From Robertmurraya siralis (GTDB taxonomy: Bacteria > Bacillota > Bacilli > Bacillales > Cytobacillaceae): a DNA stretch of 64,000 nucleotides. The position numbers were made by a program, and so were the translations under genes. Shown here one piece after another: positions 46,943-56,570 of this stretch (its first letter is position 1; each line of letters starts with the position of its first letter). The DNA lies in assembly GCF_005502275.1 (NCBI RefSeq), contig NZ_SWLZ01000017.1, positions 42,854-106,853 of the forward strand, given 5' to 3'. The notes beneath the pieces are model-generated. The model was not told where the DNA came from. It did not search any database and worked only from the letters and a program-made list of their open reading frames with translations.

Positions 46943-48654
46943 ACATATTCTGCTACCTTATTCCGTCCATTCCGCTTCGCTCCTACATAAAGGGCTCTAT
47001 CTGCATGGCGAATTATGGACATGGCATCATCCGCATCATCCGGAGCTGAAGCCACTCCAATGGACGCTGTCAGGTGAACAGAAATCTCAGTTTTTATATC
47101 TTCAATATGTTGAGAGAGGATAAATGGACGATTGGCAATCGTCTGCCTCACAAATTCAGCAATATTCAACGCTGCTTTCTTATCAACATCAGGAAGAATA
47201 ATAACAAATTCCTCGCCGCCAAACCTGGCTACAATTCCTGTTTTCATATCAATCAGCGCAGAAAGCCGTTGCGCAAGCTGGTAGAGAATTTCATTACCAC
47301 TCTGATGACCATAGCGATCGTTGACATTTTTAAAATGATCGATATCCAATAAAATAACAGAAAGATGGTCTCTTTTGCCCTTTGTTAATAGAAGATACTC
47401 CGCTTCTAAAGCACGCTCCATATATCGATAATTATAAAGCTTTGTGAGTGCACAACGCTCACTATCTTCTTTTGTTCTTTCATAGTGCTTGGCATTTTCA
47501 ATCGCAACAGCGAAATACGAACTAAGAATATCAACGATCATAAGCTGTGCTTTTTCATAGGCTCTTTTTTGTTCCGATGCTAGAAGAAGGATGCCGACTA
47601 CCTCATTGCTGCGGACAATTGGCACACATATAATGCTTTCTGCAGACGCAGGCATATATCCATGCACAATGTCTTTCCACTCTCTTTTTGAATTGTATAA
47701 AACAGCCTTTCCAGTCGACCAAACATGCCCACTTATTCCTTGACTTTTAAATTGTGAAGGAATTTTCAATGATTGCTTCACATTTTTTTCAACGCTTTTC
47801 AGCAATTTTAATTCATCGTCAACGATATCCAAAATATAAGCATAATCAACCGGAAACATTTCAGTTAATCTTTGGATAAACAAATCAAGTACTTCTTCTA
47901 CATGTAATCTCTCAGCTAACTCATGTCCAATTTCAGTGGCTTTCTGTAAATTTTGGTTCACCTTGTCACTAGAATAGTACAAATTTAATATGATCGATAG
48001 ACTTGCAAATGGAATACCGACAAAAATAACAGCGATTGCTCCTACTTCTTGATATAAAATATATAAAATCATTCCGATTGGCAATGTAATAGCGGTCGAT
48101 AACGCCTCCCAAATGAAATCTTTATCAAATAGAGCTCTTTTTTTCCCCTGAACAATATAAGCGATAAACATTAGAAGAAAATGATTTAAAAGAAAATAGG
48201 TGCAGGCGTATGCAAAGGCTAATAAGAGATTGTGCGGGCTGCTCAAAATATCTATCCCATGGGTTCCACCGAGAGCATAATACACAACCCCACTGCCGAC
48301 AGAAGTCATAAAAAACATTAACCAATTTAATGGATAGCGGTGCAGCTGTTCCCTCGGAGCCCGTATTCTTAAGAGGAGGACAACAATGGCGATCTGCATA
48401 AAGATAACTTCAACGAAGAGGCCGAATATGAGAAAGACTGTAAGCGAGACCCATTGAATATAAAAAATTGGCGTGTTGTTGATAATCATTGGTGTACCAG
48501 CAACAAAGCATGTTAATAACAAAAACCCTAAAAGTTCGAAACTTATTGAAGATACGAGAGGAGGGAAAAAATAATATACGAGCCAGCTACCAGCGGGTAC
48601 AATAAGAAGCCATAAAATCCATATAATCCTCTTTACATGTGGCCTGAGCAACAT
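46936..48654 (-). CDS. Membrane diguanylate cyclase (MASE-like, GAF, GGDEF)
   Basis: A 572-residue protein predicted to make c-di-GMP. Residues 1-225 form about seven membrane helices, followed by a short coil, a GAF domain (about 255-395, with SAESIICVPIVRSNEVVGIL) and a GGDEF domain (about 405-570). The active site reads ARFGGEEFVIILPD, and the metal and base-binding residues in LLDIDHFKNVNDRYGHQSGN are intact. No RxxD inhibitory site precedes it, so product inhibition may be weak. The start chosen is ATG at 48654 with GAGAGGGGG upstream. It lies beside a pilus locus whose PilB has a c-di-GMP-type receptor domain. It has its own terminator. Confidence 0.88.
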   Translation of the reverse strand: MLLRPHVKRIIWILWLLIVPAGSWLVYYFFPPLVSSISFELLGFLLLTCFVAGTPMIINNTPIFYIQWVSLTVFLIFGLFVEVIFMQIAIVVLLLRIRAPREQLHRYPLNWLMFFMTSVGSGVVYYALGGTHGIDILSSPHNLLLAFAYACTYFLLNHFLLMFIAYIVQGKKRALFDKDFIWEALSTAITLPIGMILYILYQEVGAIAVIFVGIPFASLSIILNLYYSSDKVNQNLQKATEIGHELAERLHVEEVLDLFIQRLTEMFPVDYAYILDIVDDELKLLKSVEKNVKQSLKIPSQFKSQGISGHVWSTGKAVLYNSKREWKDIVHGYMPASAESIICVPIVRSNEVVGILLLASEQKRAYEKAQLMIVDILSSYFAVAIENAKHYERTKEDSERCALTKLYNYRYMERALEAEYLLLTKGKRDHLSVILLDIDHFKNVNDRYGHQSGNEILYQLAQRLSALIDMKTGIVARFGGEEFVIILPDVDKKAALNIAEFVRQTIANRPFILSQHIEDIKTEISVHLTASIGVASAPDDADDAMSIIRHADRALYVGAKRNGRNKVAEYVK

Positions 48655-48817
48655 TATCCCCCTCTCTTCCCATTTTTGACGCAAATTTATTTCACTTGAT
48701 TCTTTTTACACTATTAAAAATATTTCATTAACAATTTTTAGGAATTTTTTCACAATTGCACTCATTAGTTTAACAAATTTTCTAACTTTTGTCATACATT
48801 TTACGTATTATAACGTA

Positions 48818-50113
48818 CTAAATGAATGTATTTATATATGGTTTTACTTCAGATAAAAAATAGAGAGAACCCGTAATAATTAGCATTTCATTGCTTTCCA
48901 GCGCTCGCAACTCTTCTGAAATTGCTTTTTGCCAATCGCTTTCCGCTCGTTTATGGGCCAGGCTACTAAACTGATAGAGCTCCTCTGCATTTGCCGCTCG
49001 AGGAAAGTCAAAGCTCACGAATGTAATCATCTGGGAGACCGAGTCTAGCTTTTTGATCATGTTATCTACTTTTTTATCGCCGAGCGCAGCAAAAATCAAC
49101 CTTTTTTTTCGCCCAGGAAAACGGCGTTTTAATTCCACAACTAGCGTTTCAATCCCCTCTTCATTATGGGCCCCATCCAGGACGATTAATGGGGAAGAAG
49201 AAACGATTTCAAATCTTCCAGGCCAGTATGCTTTTTTCAACCCTTGGCGAATATCCTCTTCTGCAATTTTGTAAGAAGCTGCTAAAAGGATGGCTGCTTC
49301 AACTGCCAAAGCGGCATTTTCCGTTTGATGCTGTCCGAGCATTCTAATTTCTAAATTCTCTAAATAACTTTTTGACGTTTGCAGGGAGAAACGTTCACCA
49401 TTCTCGAGTGAAACATGATGATCAATAAAAAAATGCTCGCCAAGACGATGTATAGCCGCATCCATTTGCGCTGCTTTTTCTCTAATGACATTAAATGCTT
49501 CAGGCTGCTTAACGGCTGTTAAAATTGGGATGCCTGGCTTTATAATTCCCGCTTTTTCAAAGGCGATTTGCTCATAGCTATTCCCTAAAATATTGATGTG
49601 ATCAAGGCCGATGCTTGTTATAATTGATATTTGCGGCGTGATGATATTGGTGGAGTCAAACCTGCCACCAAGTCCAACCTCATAAATGGCAAGATCGACA
49701 GGAGCGACCTCAGCAAAATAGTAAAAACTCATGGCGGTAATCACTTCAAATTCAGTAGGGGAGCCAAGCTCCGTCTGCTCTAGTTCATCACTTAGTGGTT
49801 TAATCACATTTGTAATCTTGACCAAATCTTCCTCACTAATCGAATGGCCATTAATGGAAATTCGCTCATTAAAATGTTCGAAATAAGGAGAGGTGAACGT
49901 TCCAACCTTTAAACCTGACGCTTGCAAAATCGAGCGTAAATACGTCACCGTTGAGCCTTTTCCATTCGTTCCTCCAATATGTATGGTCGGAATTTTTTTC
50001 TCAGGATGATCTAGCTTGTCCATCATCCATTCCATTCTTTTTAATCCTGGCTTAACCCCTAATCTCAAGCGTGAATGAATCCAATTCAACGCTTCTTCAT
50101 AAGACTGAAACAT
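48818..50113 (-). CDS. folC: Folylpolyglutamate synthase / dihydrofolate synthase
   Basis: A 431-residue Mur-ligase-family enzyme that adds glutamate to (dihydro)folate. Motifs: HIGGTNGKGSTVTYLRSIL (P-loop, about 45), FTSPYFEHFNERI, the Mg/ATP region YEVGLGGRFDSTNII, and LDGAHNEEGIETL near the C-terminal domain. The start is ATG at 50113 (MFQSYEEALNWIHSRLRLG) with AAGGTGA upstream; the frame to 50194 is too long. It follows valS as in B. subtilis. Confidence 0.95.
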   Translation of the reverse strand: MFQSYEEALNWIHSRLRLGVKPGLKRMEWMMDKLDHPEKKIPTIHIGGTNGKGSTVTYLRSILQASGLKVGTFTSPYFEHFNERISINGHSISEEDLVKITNVIKPLSDELEQTELGSPTEFEVITAMSFYYFAEVAPVDLAIYEVGLGGRFDSTNIITPQISIITSIGLDHINILGNSYEQIAFEKAGIIKPGIPILTAVKQPEAFNVIREKAAQMDAAIHRLGEHFFIDHHVSLENGERFSLQTSKSYLENLEIRMLGQHQTENAALAVEAAILLAASYKIAEEDIRQGLKKAYWPGRFEIVSSSPLIVLDGAHNEEGIETLVVELKRRFPGRKKRLIFAALGDKKVDNMIKKLDSVSQMITFVSFDFPRAANAEELYQFSSLAHKRAESDWQKAISEELRALESNEMLIITGSLYFLSEVKPYINTFI

Positions 50114-50175
50114 ATCATTTTCACCTTTTTCCATTATGCTAGAACATATGATATTAACCAATATCCTTTCAGACA

Positions 50176-50210
50176 GTGAAGACGAATCCGCCAAACGGAT
50201 TCGTCTTCAC
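50176..50210. other. Perfect 15-bp hairpin between valS and folC
   Basis: GTGAAGACGAATCCG (50176-50190) pairs with its exact complement at 50196-50210 around a 5-base loop. There is no T run on either side, so it is not a standard terminator. It may adjust folC expression or protect the valS mRNA end. Confidence 0.75.
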
Positions 50211-50216
50211 AACTGC

Positions 50217-52862
50217 TCATTGACCCTTTAACTCTTTAATACGGAGCTCCACAGCTGCTCTTTTCTCTAGGTAATCCGCTTCCTTCACTCTTTCCTCGGC
50301 AATCACTTTTTCTGGAGCTTTCTTCACAAAGCCTTCATTCCTTAGTTTCTTTTGAACTCTTTCCACTTCTTTATTCCATTTATCAAGCTCTTTTTCAAGA
50401 CGAGCAATTTCTTCAGCTATGTTAATTAAACCTTCAAGTGGTAAAATAATTTCTGCCCCAGTAACCACTGCCGTCATCGCTTTATCAGGAATCAGAATAT
50501 TCTTGCCAATTTCAAGCTCCTCTGGATTACAGAACCGTTCTAAATAGGAACGATTTTTATCCAATACTTGCAGAATATGGTCATCCTTTACTTTGACAAG
50601 GATGTTGATTTTCTTGCTCATCGGTGTGTTTACTTCAGCACGAATATTTCGGACTGAACGAATGATTTCCACCAACAATTTCATTTCCGCAGATGCTTCA
50701 CTGTCAGAAAGTTCTTCGTTCACTTCAGGCCATTTCGCAGTTGTAATCGACTCACCTTCATGCGGGAGATTTTGCCAAATTTCTTCAGTAATGAACGGCA
50801 TGAACGGATGAAGCAGACGCATTGTATTATCCAGCACATATGCTAAAATTGAGCGCGTCGTCTTTTTCGCAGCTTCATCATCCCCGTATAACGGCAACTT
50901 TGCCATTTCAATATACCAATCACAAAAATCATCCCAAATGAAATTATAAAGAATTCGGCCAACCTCACCAAATTCATAACGTTCAGATAGTCTTGTTACT
51001 GTATCAATGGTCTCATTTAAACGGGTGAGAATCCATTTGTCTGCTACCGACTTCTCACCGCTTAGATCAATTTCATCATACTTCAATCCATTCATATTCA
51101 TTAAAGCGAAGTGTGATGCGTTCCAAATTTTATTAGCAAAATTCCAAGTCGCTTCGACCTTTTCCATGCTAAAACGTAAATCTTGACCAGGTGAACTTCC
51201 AGTTGAAAGGAAGTAGCGTAAAGAGTCAGCGCCATATTGTGCAATAACATCCATTGGATCGACACCATTGCCTAATGATTTGCTCATTTTTCGACCTTGT
51301 GCATCCCGAACCAAACCATGTATAAGAACATCTTTGAATGGACGTTCTCCTGTAAATTCGAGTCCTTGGAAAATCATTCTTGATACCCAGAAGAAAATGA
51401 TATCATAACCTGTTACAAGTGCTGCCGTTGAATAGTAACGCTTATAATCAGCAGATTCTGTATCCGGCCAGCCCATCGTCGAAAACGGCCATAATGCGGA
51501 ACTGAACCACGTGTCTAAAACGTCGTTATCCTGCTCCCAGTTTTCAATATCAGCAGGTGGTTCATGCTCGACATAAACCTCACCCGTTTCCTTGTGATAC
51601 CAGGCAGGAATGCGATGCCCCCACCAAAGCTGGCGAGAAATACACCAATCGCGAATATTTTCCATCCAGTGCAAATATGTCTTTTCAAAACGGTCTGGAA
51701 CAAAATGCACTTTTTCTTCCTTCTGTTGAAGGGCAATCGCCTCATCAGCGAGCGGCTGCATTTTGACAAACCATTGCGTTGATAAATATGGCTCGACAAC
51801 AGCGCCACTACGTTCTGAATGGCCAACAGAGTGCATATGCTCCTCAATTTTGAAAAGAACTCCTTGTTCTTGCAAATCTTTCACAATTTGCTTGCGGCAC
51901 TCAAAGCGATCCATCCCTTTATACTTCCCTGCTTTTTCATTCATTGTACCGTCTTCATTCATCACAAGAACCCGTTCAAGATTATGGCGATTTCCTAATT
52001 CAAAGTCATTCGGATCATGGGCTGGTGTTATTTTTACTGCGCCTGAACCAAACTCCATATCTACATAGTCATCAGCTACAATTGGAATTTCACGGCCAAC
52101 AATTGGAAGAATCACTTTTTTGCCGATTAAATGCTTGTAGCGCTCATCTTCTGGATGAACAGCAACCGCCGTATCACCAAGCATTGTTTCGGGACGAGTA
52201 GTCGCTACTTCAATCGAACCTGAGCCATCTGCAAGAGGATAGTTCATATGATAAAAAGCACCTTGAACATCCTTATAAATAACCTCGATATCAGATAATG
52301 CTGTTTTGGTGGACGGGTCCCAGTTAATAATGTATTCACCGCGATAAATAAGTCCCTTTTTATATAAGGAGACAAACACTTCGCGGACCGCTTTCGACAG
52401 CCCTTCATCAAGAGTAAAACGCTCTCGGCTATAGTCTAAACCGAGCCCTAGCTTCGCCCATTGTGCTCGAATATGAGCTGCATACTCTTCCTTCCACTTC
52501 CATGTTTCTTCAACAAATTTATCTCTGCCTAAATCATACCGGCTTACTCCTTCTTGACGGAGCTTCTCCTCAACCTTTGCTTGTGTCGCTATTCCCGCAT
52601 GGTCCATTCCTGGCAGCCACAATACGTCATAGCCTTGCATTCTTTTCATACGCGTTAATATATCTTGCAATGTCGTATCCCATGCATGTCCTAAATGAAG
52701 CTTTCCTGTAACATTTGGTGGAGGAATAACGATTGTATACGGTTCTTTTTTCTCATCATTTTGTGCTTCAAAAAACTTTCCTTTCACCCACCAATCATAA
52801 CGACCCTTTTCAATTGTATTCGGATCATATTTCGTTGGCATCGATAGCTCATTTGTTTCCAT
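50217..52862 (-). CDS. valS: Valyl-tRNA synthetase
   Basis: An 881-residue class I synthetase: [20 protein letters not shown] (HIGH site, about 45), an editing domain (about 195-340), [17 protein letters not shown] (KMSKS site, about 525), an anticodon-binding domain and the C-terminal coiled coil (about 810-880). The start is ATG at 52862 ([20 protein letters not shown]) with AAGGAAG upstream; the frame to 52940 runs into the leader. Expression is controlled by the T-box leader at 53062-53335. Confidence 0.97.
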   Translation of the reverse strand: METNELSMPTKYDPNTIEKGRYDWWVKGKFFEAQNDEKKEPYTIVIPPPNVTGKLHLGHAWDTTLQDILTRMKRMQGYDVLWLPGMDHAGIATQAKVEEKLRQEGVSRYDLGRDKFVEETWKWKEEYAAHIRAQWAKLGLGLDYSRERFTLDEGLSKAVREVFVSLYKKGLIYRGEYIINWDPSTKTALSDIEVIYKDVQGAFYHMNYPLADGSGSIEVATTRPETMLGDTAVAVHPEDERYKHLIGKKVILPIVGREIPIVADDYVDMEFGSGAVKITPAHDPNDFELGNRHNLERVLVMNEDGTMNEKAGKYKGMDRFECRKQIVKDLQEQGVLFKIEEHMHSVGHSERSGAVVEPYLSTQWFVKMQPLADEAIALQQKEEKVHFVPDRFEKTYLHWMENIRDWCISRQLWWGHRIPAWYHKETGEVYVEHEPPADIENWEQDNDVLDTWFSSALWPFSTMGWPDTESADYKRYYSTAALVTGYDIIFFWVSRMIFQGLEFTGERPFKDVLIHGLVRDAQGRKMSKSLGNGVDPMDVIAQYGADSLRYFLSTGSSPGQDLRFSMEKVEATWNFANKIWNASHFALMNMNGLKYDEIDLSGEKSVADKWILTRLNETIDTVTRLSERYEFGEVGRILYNFIWDDFCDWYIEMAKLPLYGDDEAAKKTTRSILAYVLDNTMRLLHPFMPFITEEIWQNLPHEGESITTAKWPEVNEELSDSEASAEMKLLVEIIRSVRNIRAEVNTPMSKKINILVKVKDDHILQVLDKNRSYLERFCNPEELEIGKNILIPDKAMTAVVTGAEIILPLEGLINIAEEIARLEKELDKWNKEVERVQKKLRNEGFVKKAPEKVIAEERVKEADYLEKRAAVELRIKELKGQ

Positions 52863-53061
52863 TTCACTCTTCCTTTCTTCTTCCTCTTTCATTCCAAAAT
52901 CAAAAGCGCGGGGCGCCTTGCTCTTCGCCGTGCATAACAAATTTGCGGCGCAAGCACCTTCAATTGACTTATCGACTGAAGTTTGCTAAGCGATAAGCGC
53001 TGGAGCTAGTCGTAGATACACTTAATATAAAAGTTATCTACCATTGCGAAAACTTTAATTT

Positions 53062-53335
53062 CCTAATGAAAAAACTCCATTCGTCATCAAAAGGACGAAT
53101 GGAGTTTGCTTCGCGGTACCACCTTTTTTCCAATCCATATTTCCCATATCGATTGGCACTTAACTAGATAACGGATTCCCCGTCTTTTACTACTTGAAAG
53201 TCGTTCGTTCGCAAAAGATGCTCAAGGGCGACTTCCACTGGTGTTGCTTAGAAAACCTTTCAGCTCATGGTTTTCCTCTCTTAAAGCAAGGAACCACCGT
53301 ACTCTTCCCTATCATAGCAATATAACTCTATTTGT
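53062..53335 (-). ncRNA. Valine T-box riboswitch of valS-folC
   Basis: The minus strand shows the T-box sequence GGTGGTACCGCG (53112-53123), which pairs with the tRNA acceptor end. Downstream is a terminator with a 13-bp stem (53073-53085 with 53094-53106) and a T run. Upstream lies a Stem I region with GAGAGGAAAACC and GCTGAAAGG. The probable specifier codon is GTC (53230-53232), coding valine, in the context GGAAGTCGCCC. Uncharged tRNA-Val would favour the antiterminator and valS expression. Confidence 0.93.
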
Positions 53336-53344
53336 ATAATCAAT

Positions 53345-53374
53345 ATACTACATAAAAACAAAGACTGACGTCAA
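53345..53374 (-). promoter_or_regulatory. Promoter of the valS T-box transcript
   Basis: TTGACG (53369-53374), an 18-base spacer and TAGTAT (53345-53350) on the minus strand lie just upstream of the leader. Confidence 0.55.
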
Positions 53375-53472
53375 TAAGGATAACTGATTTTTTTTTAGTA
53401 TATACAGTTTTTCAGAAAATGAAACTTCATTGAGAGGAATTGTACGTGAAAAATCGACTATGTCAGATGAAT

Positions 53473-53543
53473 TTCCGGAATTTTTTGGGGTAATTCCGGA
53501 AATTCATGACGTAATTCCGGAAATTCCACCAATAATTCCGGAA
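53473..53543. repeat. Array of four TTCCGGAA palindromes at exactly 21-bp spacing
   Basis: TTCCGGAA starts at 53473, 53494, 53515 and 53536, mostly within AATTCCGGAAAT context, with 13 variable bases between the 8-bp palindromic cores. It lies between the valS promoter and a small membrane gene. The 21-bp period makes a seven-residue repeat in an open frame, which is probably incidental. Confidence 0.9.
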
Positions 53544-53658
53544 CTCGACTCCTATCGGACTAACAGAGCCTCAACAACGTTTTTCGCACAATCCCAAAGC
53601 AAGGGACATAGATTAAGTAATAAGGAAAATACCCATTGGGGAAAAGGGGGAAGAGATT

Positions 53659-53850
53659 GTGAGGAGAAAATATAATCCATATGCGCTTCCACCGTGGTTG
53701 AAAAAATCTCGAGACGTCCTGCATCAATTTGCCATTCCATTTTGCATATTTCAAGGGATACGTACGATTTTATTTCCAACTGCTTTCGATGTACTGTTTT
53801 TAATTGCTCTTGTCCTAATAACAGTAGCCCTTAAAATTGAGTTATTATAA
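53659..53850 (+). CDS. Small membrane protein of unknown function
   Basis: A 63-residue protein: a basic N-terminus RRKYNPYALPPWLKKSRDV followed by a hydrophobic patch (about 22-35) and a membrane segment (about 42-60). The start is GTG at 53659 with AGGGGG 8 bases upstream. The composition and ribosome site support a real gene. I have a vague impression of similar short proteins in other Bacillus genomes but cannot name it. It points away from valS and towards ysxE. Confidence 0.6.
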   Translation: MRRKYNPYALPPWLKKSRDVLHQFAIPFCIFQGIRTILFPTAFDVLFLIALVLITVALKIELL

Positions 53851-53919
53851 CAGCGGAACAACCTTTCATAAAGATTGTTCCTCGGAGCGATTTATAAGAG
53901 TGCGAAAATACTATAGTCT

Positions 53920-54972
53920 TTAAGTATTACCTTGAGATTGCGCTTCGGCTTGAGCTTCCTTTTCAAGCCGTTTTTGTCTTTCAATCTCATCAATACGCAT
54001 AACGATATATTCTGTGTTTTTAAGATGCCAATAATGTCTTTGTAATTTTTGAACATATTTTCGCTCATCCCTATTTCGCGATTTATAATATTCTTCCACA
54101 ACAGCTAAAAATCCATGGGGATGGGAAAAATAACTTAAAAAGAGATTTAATTCGTCATCCCTTAAAGGAAAATATTTGAAATAAGTGTAAATCCAATCAA
54201 CACAATCTTCATGTGACTTCGGGTACGTTTTTAACGTTCTTGATAAAAATGGCAAAAGGTCATGCATCGGTGAACTTTGCTTGCTGTTTTCAAAGTTTGT
54301 AAAATAACCATAGCCTTTGTCGTCATAAAGGAAATGCTCAGTTGAAAGCTTGCCATGCGCTAAAACAACTCTTGCCTTATTGTCATCTTTTGTTTTTTCA
54401 TACCATTCCTTAAATTTATTTGTGGAAAAGCGCAATGCTTGACTGATATCATGATAATAGAGACAAAACAGGAGCTCAAACGGCGACATATACCACTTTC
54501 CCTCACATTGCGCTAAAAACCCGTCAAGAAATTCATTCTCTTTATCCCACTCACGAACCGTATTCTCATAATGCACGTTTTTCTCTTCTTTATCAATCGT
54601 GACCTCGCGAACTGATAATGTATGAAGCCGCGCAAGCTCTCGAAACATTTGCTGATGGAGCTCATTGCGATCCTCTTTTATTTCATTGGGAAGCCAAGGC
54701 ATTAAATAGTACAAGTTTTTCCCATGAATCACCGCATATCTTCCATCAAGAGTCGGATAAATAGGAATAATGCGATTGAAGCCTTTTTGATAGAGAAATT
54801 GAATATGCTTAATAAAATCGGTTCCTTGTTGAGGAGTTATTTTTTTTAAAGCAAATATCCCTTTATTTGAATAAATTCTTTTTACCTTTTGAAAGCCTTC
54901 TACAAAATGGGGCTGTATTCCATAATGGCTTAAAATCGGTTCAACTTCCTGCAAATGATTCGTTTCACTCAT
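53920..54972 (-). CDS. ysxE: YsxE, CotS-family spore coat protein (pseudokinase-like)
   Basis: A 350-residue protein of the aminoglycoside-phosphotransferase/CotS superfamily. The usual catalytic HGDxxxxN is replaced by HGKLSTEH (about residue 202) and the metal site DFD by NFE in YFTNFENSKQ, so it is unlikely to be an active kinase. In B. subtilis YsxE is a coat protein that depends on SpoVID and lies next to it, as here. The C-terminal 20 residues are charged and Gln/Ala-rich. A TG-rich gap of about 190 bases separates it from spoVID. Confidence 0.85.
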   Translation of the reverse strand: MSETNHLQEVEPILSHYGIQPHFVEGFQKVKRIYSNKGIFALKKITPQQGTDFIKHIQFLYQKGFNRIIPIYPTLDGRYAVIHGKNLYYLMPWLPNEIKEDRNELHQQMFRELARLHTLSVREVTIDKEEKNVHYENTVREWDKENEFLDGFLAQCEGKWYMSPFELLFCLYYHDISQALRFSTNKFKEWYEKTKDDNKARVVLAHGKLSTEHFLYDDKGYGYFTNFENSKQSSPMHDLLPFLSRTLKTYPKSHEDCVDWIYTYFKYFPLRDDELNLFLSYFSHPHGFLAVVEEYYKSRNRDERKYVQKLQRHYWHLKNTEYIVMRIDEIERQKRLEKEAQAEAQSQGNT

Positions 54973-55097
54973 ACGAACTCACTTCTTTCCATAGGCTAAT
55001 AACTAAGCCAGTGCAATAAAACTTTCTTGAAGCAGTGTCGTTTATGTTAGCGTGTTTTTGCTTTCATATCCGAAACATTTTCTCTTTCAACATAGAT

Positions 55098-55145
55098 AAA
55101 ACAGGACGAGCAGGTTTCCACCGACCAACCCACCCAGCCTGTTTT
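55098..55145 (-). terminator. Possible terminator of spoVID
   Basis: AAAACAGG (55098-55105) pairs with CCTGTTTT (55138-55145) around a long 32-base loop, just past the spoVID stop. The T stretch lies within the stem arm, so this is a weak candidate. Confidence 0.35.
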
Positions 55146-55160
55146 TGTTTGATAAAATAA

Positions 55161-56264
55161 TTAATTATGCGTGACAGTAGCAGGGATGTAAAGAACCTGC
55201 CCCTCGAACACATCTTGATTCACTTCTAGATGATTGAACTTTAAAAGCTGCTGTATCGAAATTTCATAACGTTCTGCGATGACATCGAGCGTATCTCCAC
55301 TTTGAACAATGCATACTTTCAAGCGGGCAATGGCTTCTTCATCTTCTTTTCTTGCTAAAAATTCGGTAATCGAAATGCCTTGTTTCTTTGATTTCTTCTT
55401 ATTCTTTTTAGCAACTTCTTCAGATGATGAAGAAGAGGATTCTTCATCATTTGAACTCTCATACTCATGCTCTGCCTGTTCCACTGCTTTTAATTGATCT
55501 GTTGCTGGCTCATTTGGAGTAAATTCATGTCTTTGTGGGGCAAATGAAACGTCTGGAATAGTACTGATTGCCTCAGATTCTTGTTCATACACTTCCAGAG
55601 TTGGCGCCTTATCAAGTTCTAATGATGAAGGAGCTGGCTCTGTTTCAATCGTATCGTCCTCAGGAGTTTTTCGCGCTTCTGCTACAAATGGCGCAAACAG
55701 TTCATTTGCAGGAGGAACAGTCTCTTCCGCTACTTCCGCTTCTTCGACTTCCTCAAGTTTCACTTCCTGTATCGGCGGCTCTTCATCTCGGTATGCAAGC
55801 TCAAGCTCTGGAGATTCCGGTTGAACCCCTGGTTCATCGCTTTTTAACCCTGTTATCGTTAAGTCTGCTGTTAATTTCATACAGCTTTGTTCAGGGAAAA
55901 GATAATCAAAGGATTCAATTTCCACATCCAGATCGTTAATACTAGCAATACGGTGAACAGGAATGGTAATATCAACTGGGAAGCGGTGAGAAAACTGAGT
56001 AATTCCTTCGTCTCTGTTCTCAACTTCTTGGACGAATTTAGGTGATAATGGTATCTCTTCCTCCACTTCAGATTCTGTTTCTTTCCGTTTATATTCCCCG
56101 CTAAGTTGTAATTCCCCTTCAATGGTTACATAATCGTCATTTTCATGAATGGTTATATTTGGATCAAGCGAAATCGTGATAAGCTCCGCTACTTCCTGTC
56201 CTTTTTGAAACCAAACAGATTCTTCCAAGGAAAACCGTAAGAAAGATTCATTTCCTTCAGACAA
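55161..56264 (-). CDS. spoVID: SpoVID, spore coat encasement protein with LysM domain
   Basis: SpoVID drives coat proteins to wrap around the forespore and binds SafA and SpoIVA. The 367-residue protein has a conserved N-terminal domain (1-130, RFSLEESVWFQKGQEVAELI), a long acidic low-complexity middle (140-300) and a C-terminal LysM domain (about 315-362, VCIVQSGDTLDVIAERYEIS). The start chosen is TTG at 56264 with AAAGGAGG upstream. The partner gene safA lies at 9.8-11.3 kb. Confidence 0.9.
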   Translation of the reverse strand: MSEGNESFLRFSLEESVWFQKGQEVAELITISLDPNITIHENDDYVTIEGELQLSGEYKRKETESEVEEEIPLSPKFVQEVENRDEGITQFSHRFPVDITIPVHRIASINDLDVEIESFDYLFPEQSCMKLTADLTITGLKSDEPGVQPESPELELAYRDEEPPIQEVKLEEVEEAEVAEETVPPANELFAPFVAEARKTPEDDTIETEPAPSSLELDKAPTLEVYEQESEAISTIPDVSFAPQRHEFTPNEPATDQLKAVEQAEHEYESSNDEESSSSSSEEVAKKNKKKSKKQGISITEFLARKEDEEAIARLKVCIVQSGDTLDVIAERYEISIQQLLKFNHLEVNQDVFEGQVLYIPATVTHN

Positions 56265-56515
56265 AGCGACTCCTCCTTTCATTTCCTCTCATCAATCACC
56301 ATGTCATTAACAATTTATGAGGCAGGAAATCTTTTTATGATAAAAATCCAGAGAAAAGAACAAAAGCGCAAGGCGCATTCGAAGCCATTATCGTTCCTGC
56401 TAGGATCTTCTTTTGTGTTCATCACCATCCAAGCTATTTCGAGATAGGAAAACTAAGAAGGACTTAGAGAAGATGTAGAGAGTCATTTACTGAAAACCTT
56501 TATGGAAGAATAATG

Positions 56516-56557
56516 AAAAAAAAGCCTGAACTCTAGCAGAAAAAAGCTAGAATACAG
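56516..56557 (-). terminator. Terminator of the haem operon
   Basis: CTGAACTCTAGC (56526-56537) pairs with GCTAGAATACAG (56546-56557) with minor mismatches. On the minus strand a run of eight T follows. It lies 14 bases past the hemL stop. Confidence 0.85.
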
Positions 56558-56570
56558 ACCTTTCGGGAAC

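Noticed and set aside
53430..53675. 81-codon frame containing a seven-residue VIPEI-type repeat
   Set aside because: The repeat simply translates the 21-bp TTCCGGAA array, the start is a TTG without good ribosome-site spacing, and the frame overlaps the GTG start of the better-supported small membrane gene.
53856..53882. Terminator after the small membrane gene
   Set aside because: GGAACAA...TTGTTCC forms a hairpin with a mismatch, but no T run follows on either strand, so termination cannot be supported.
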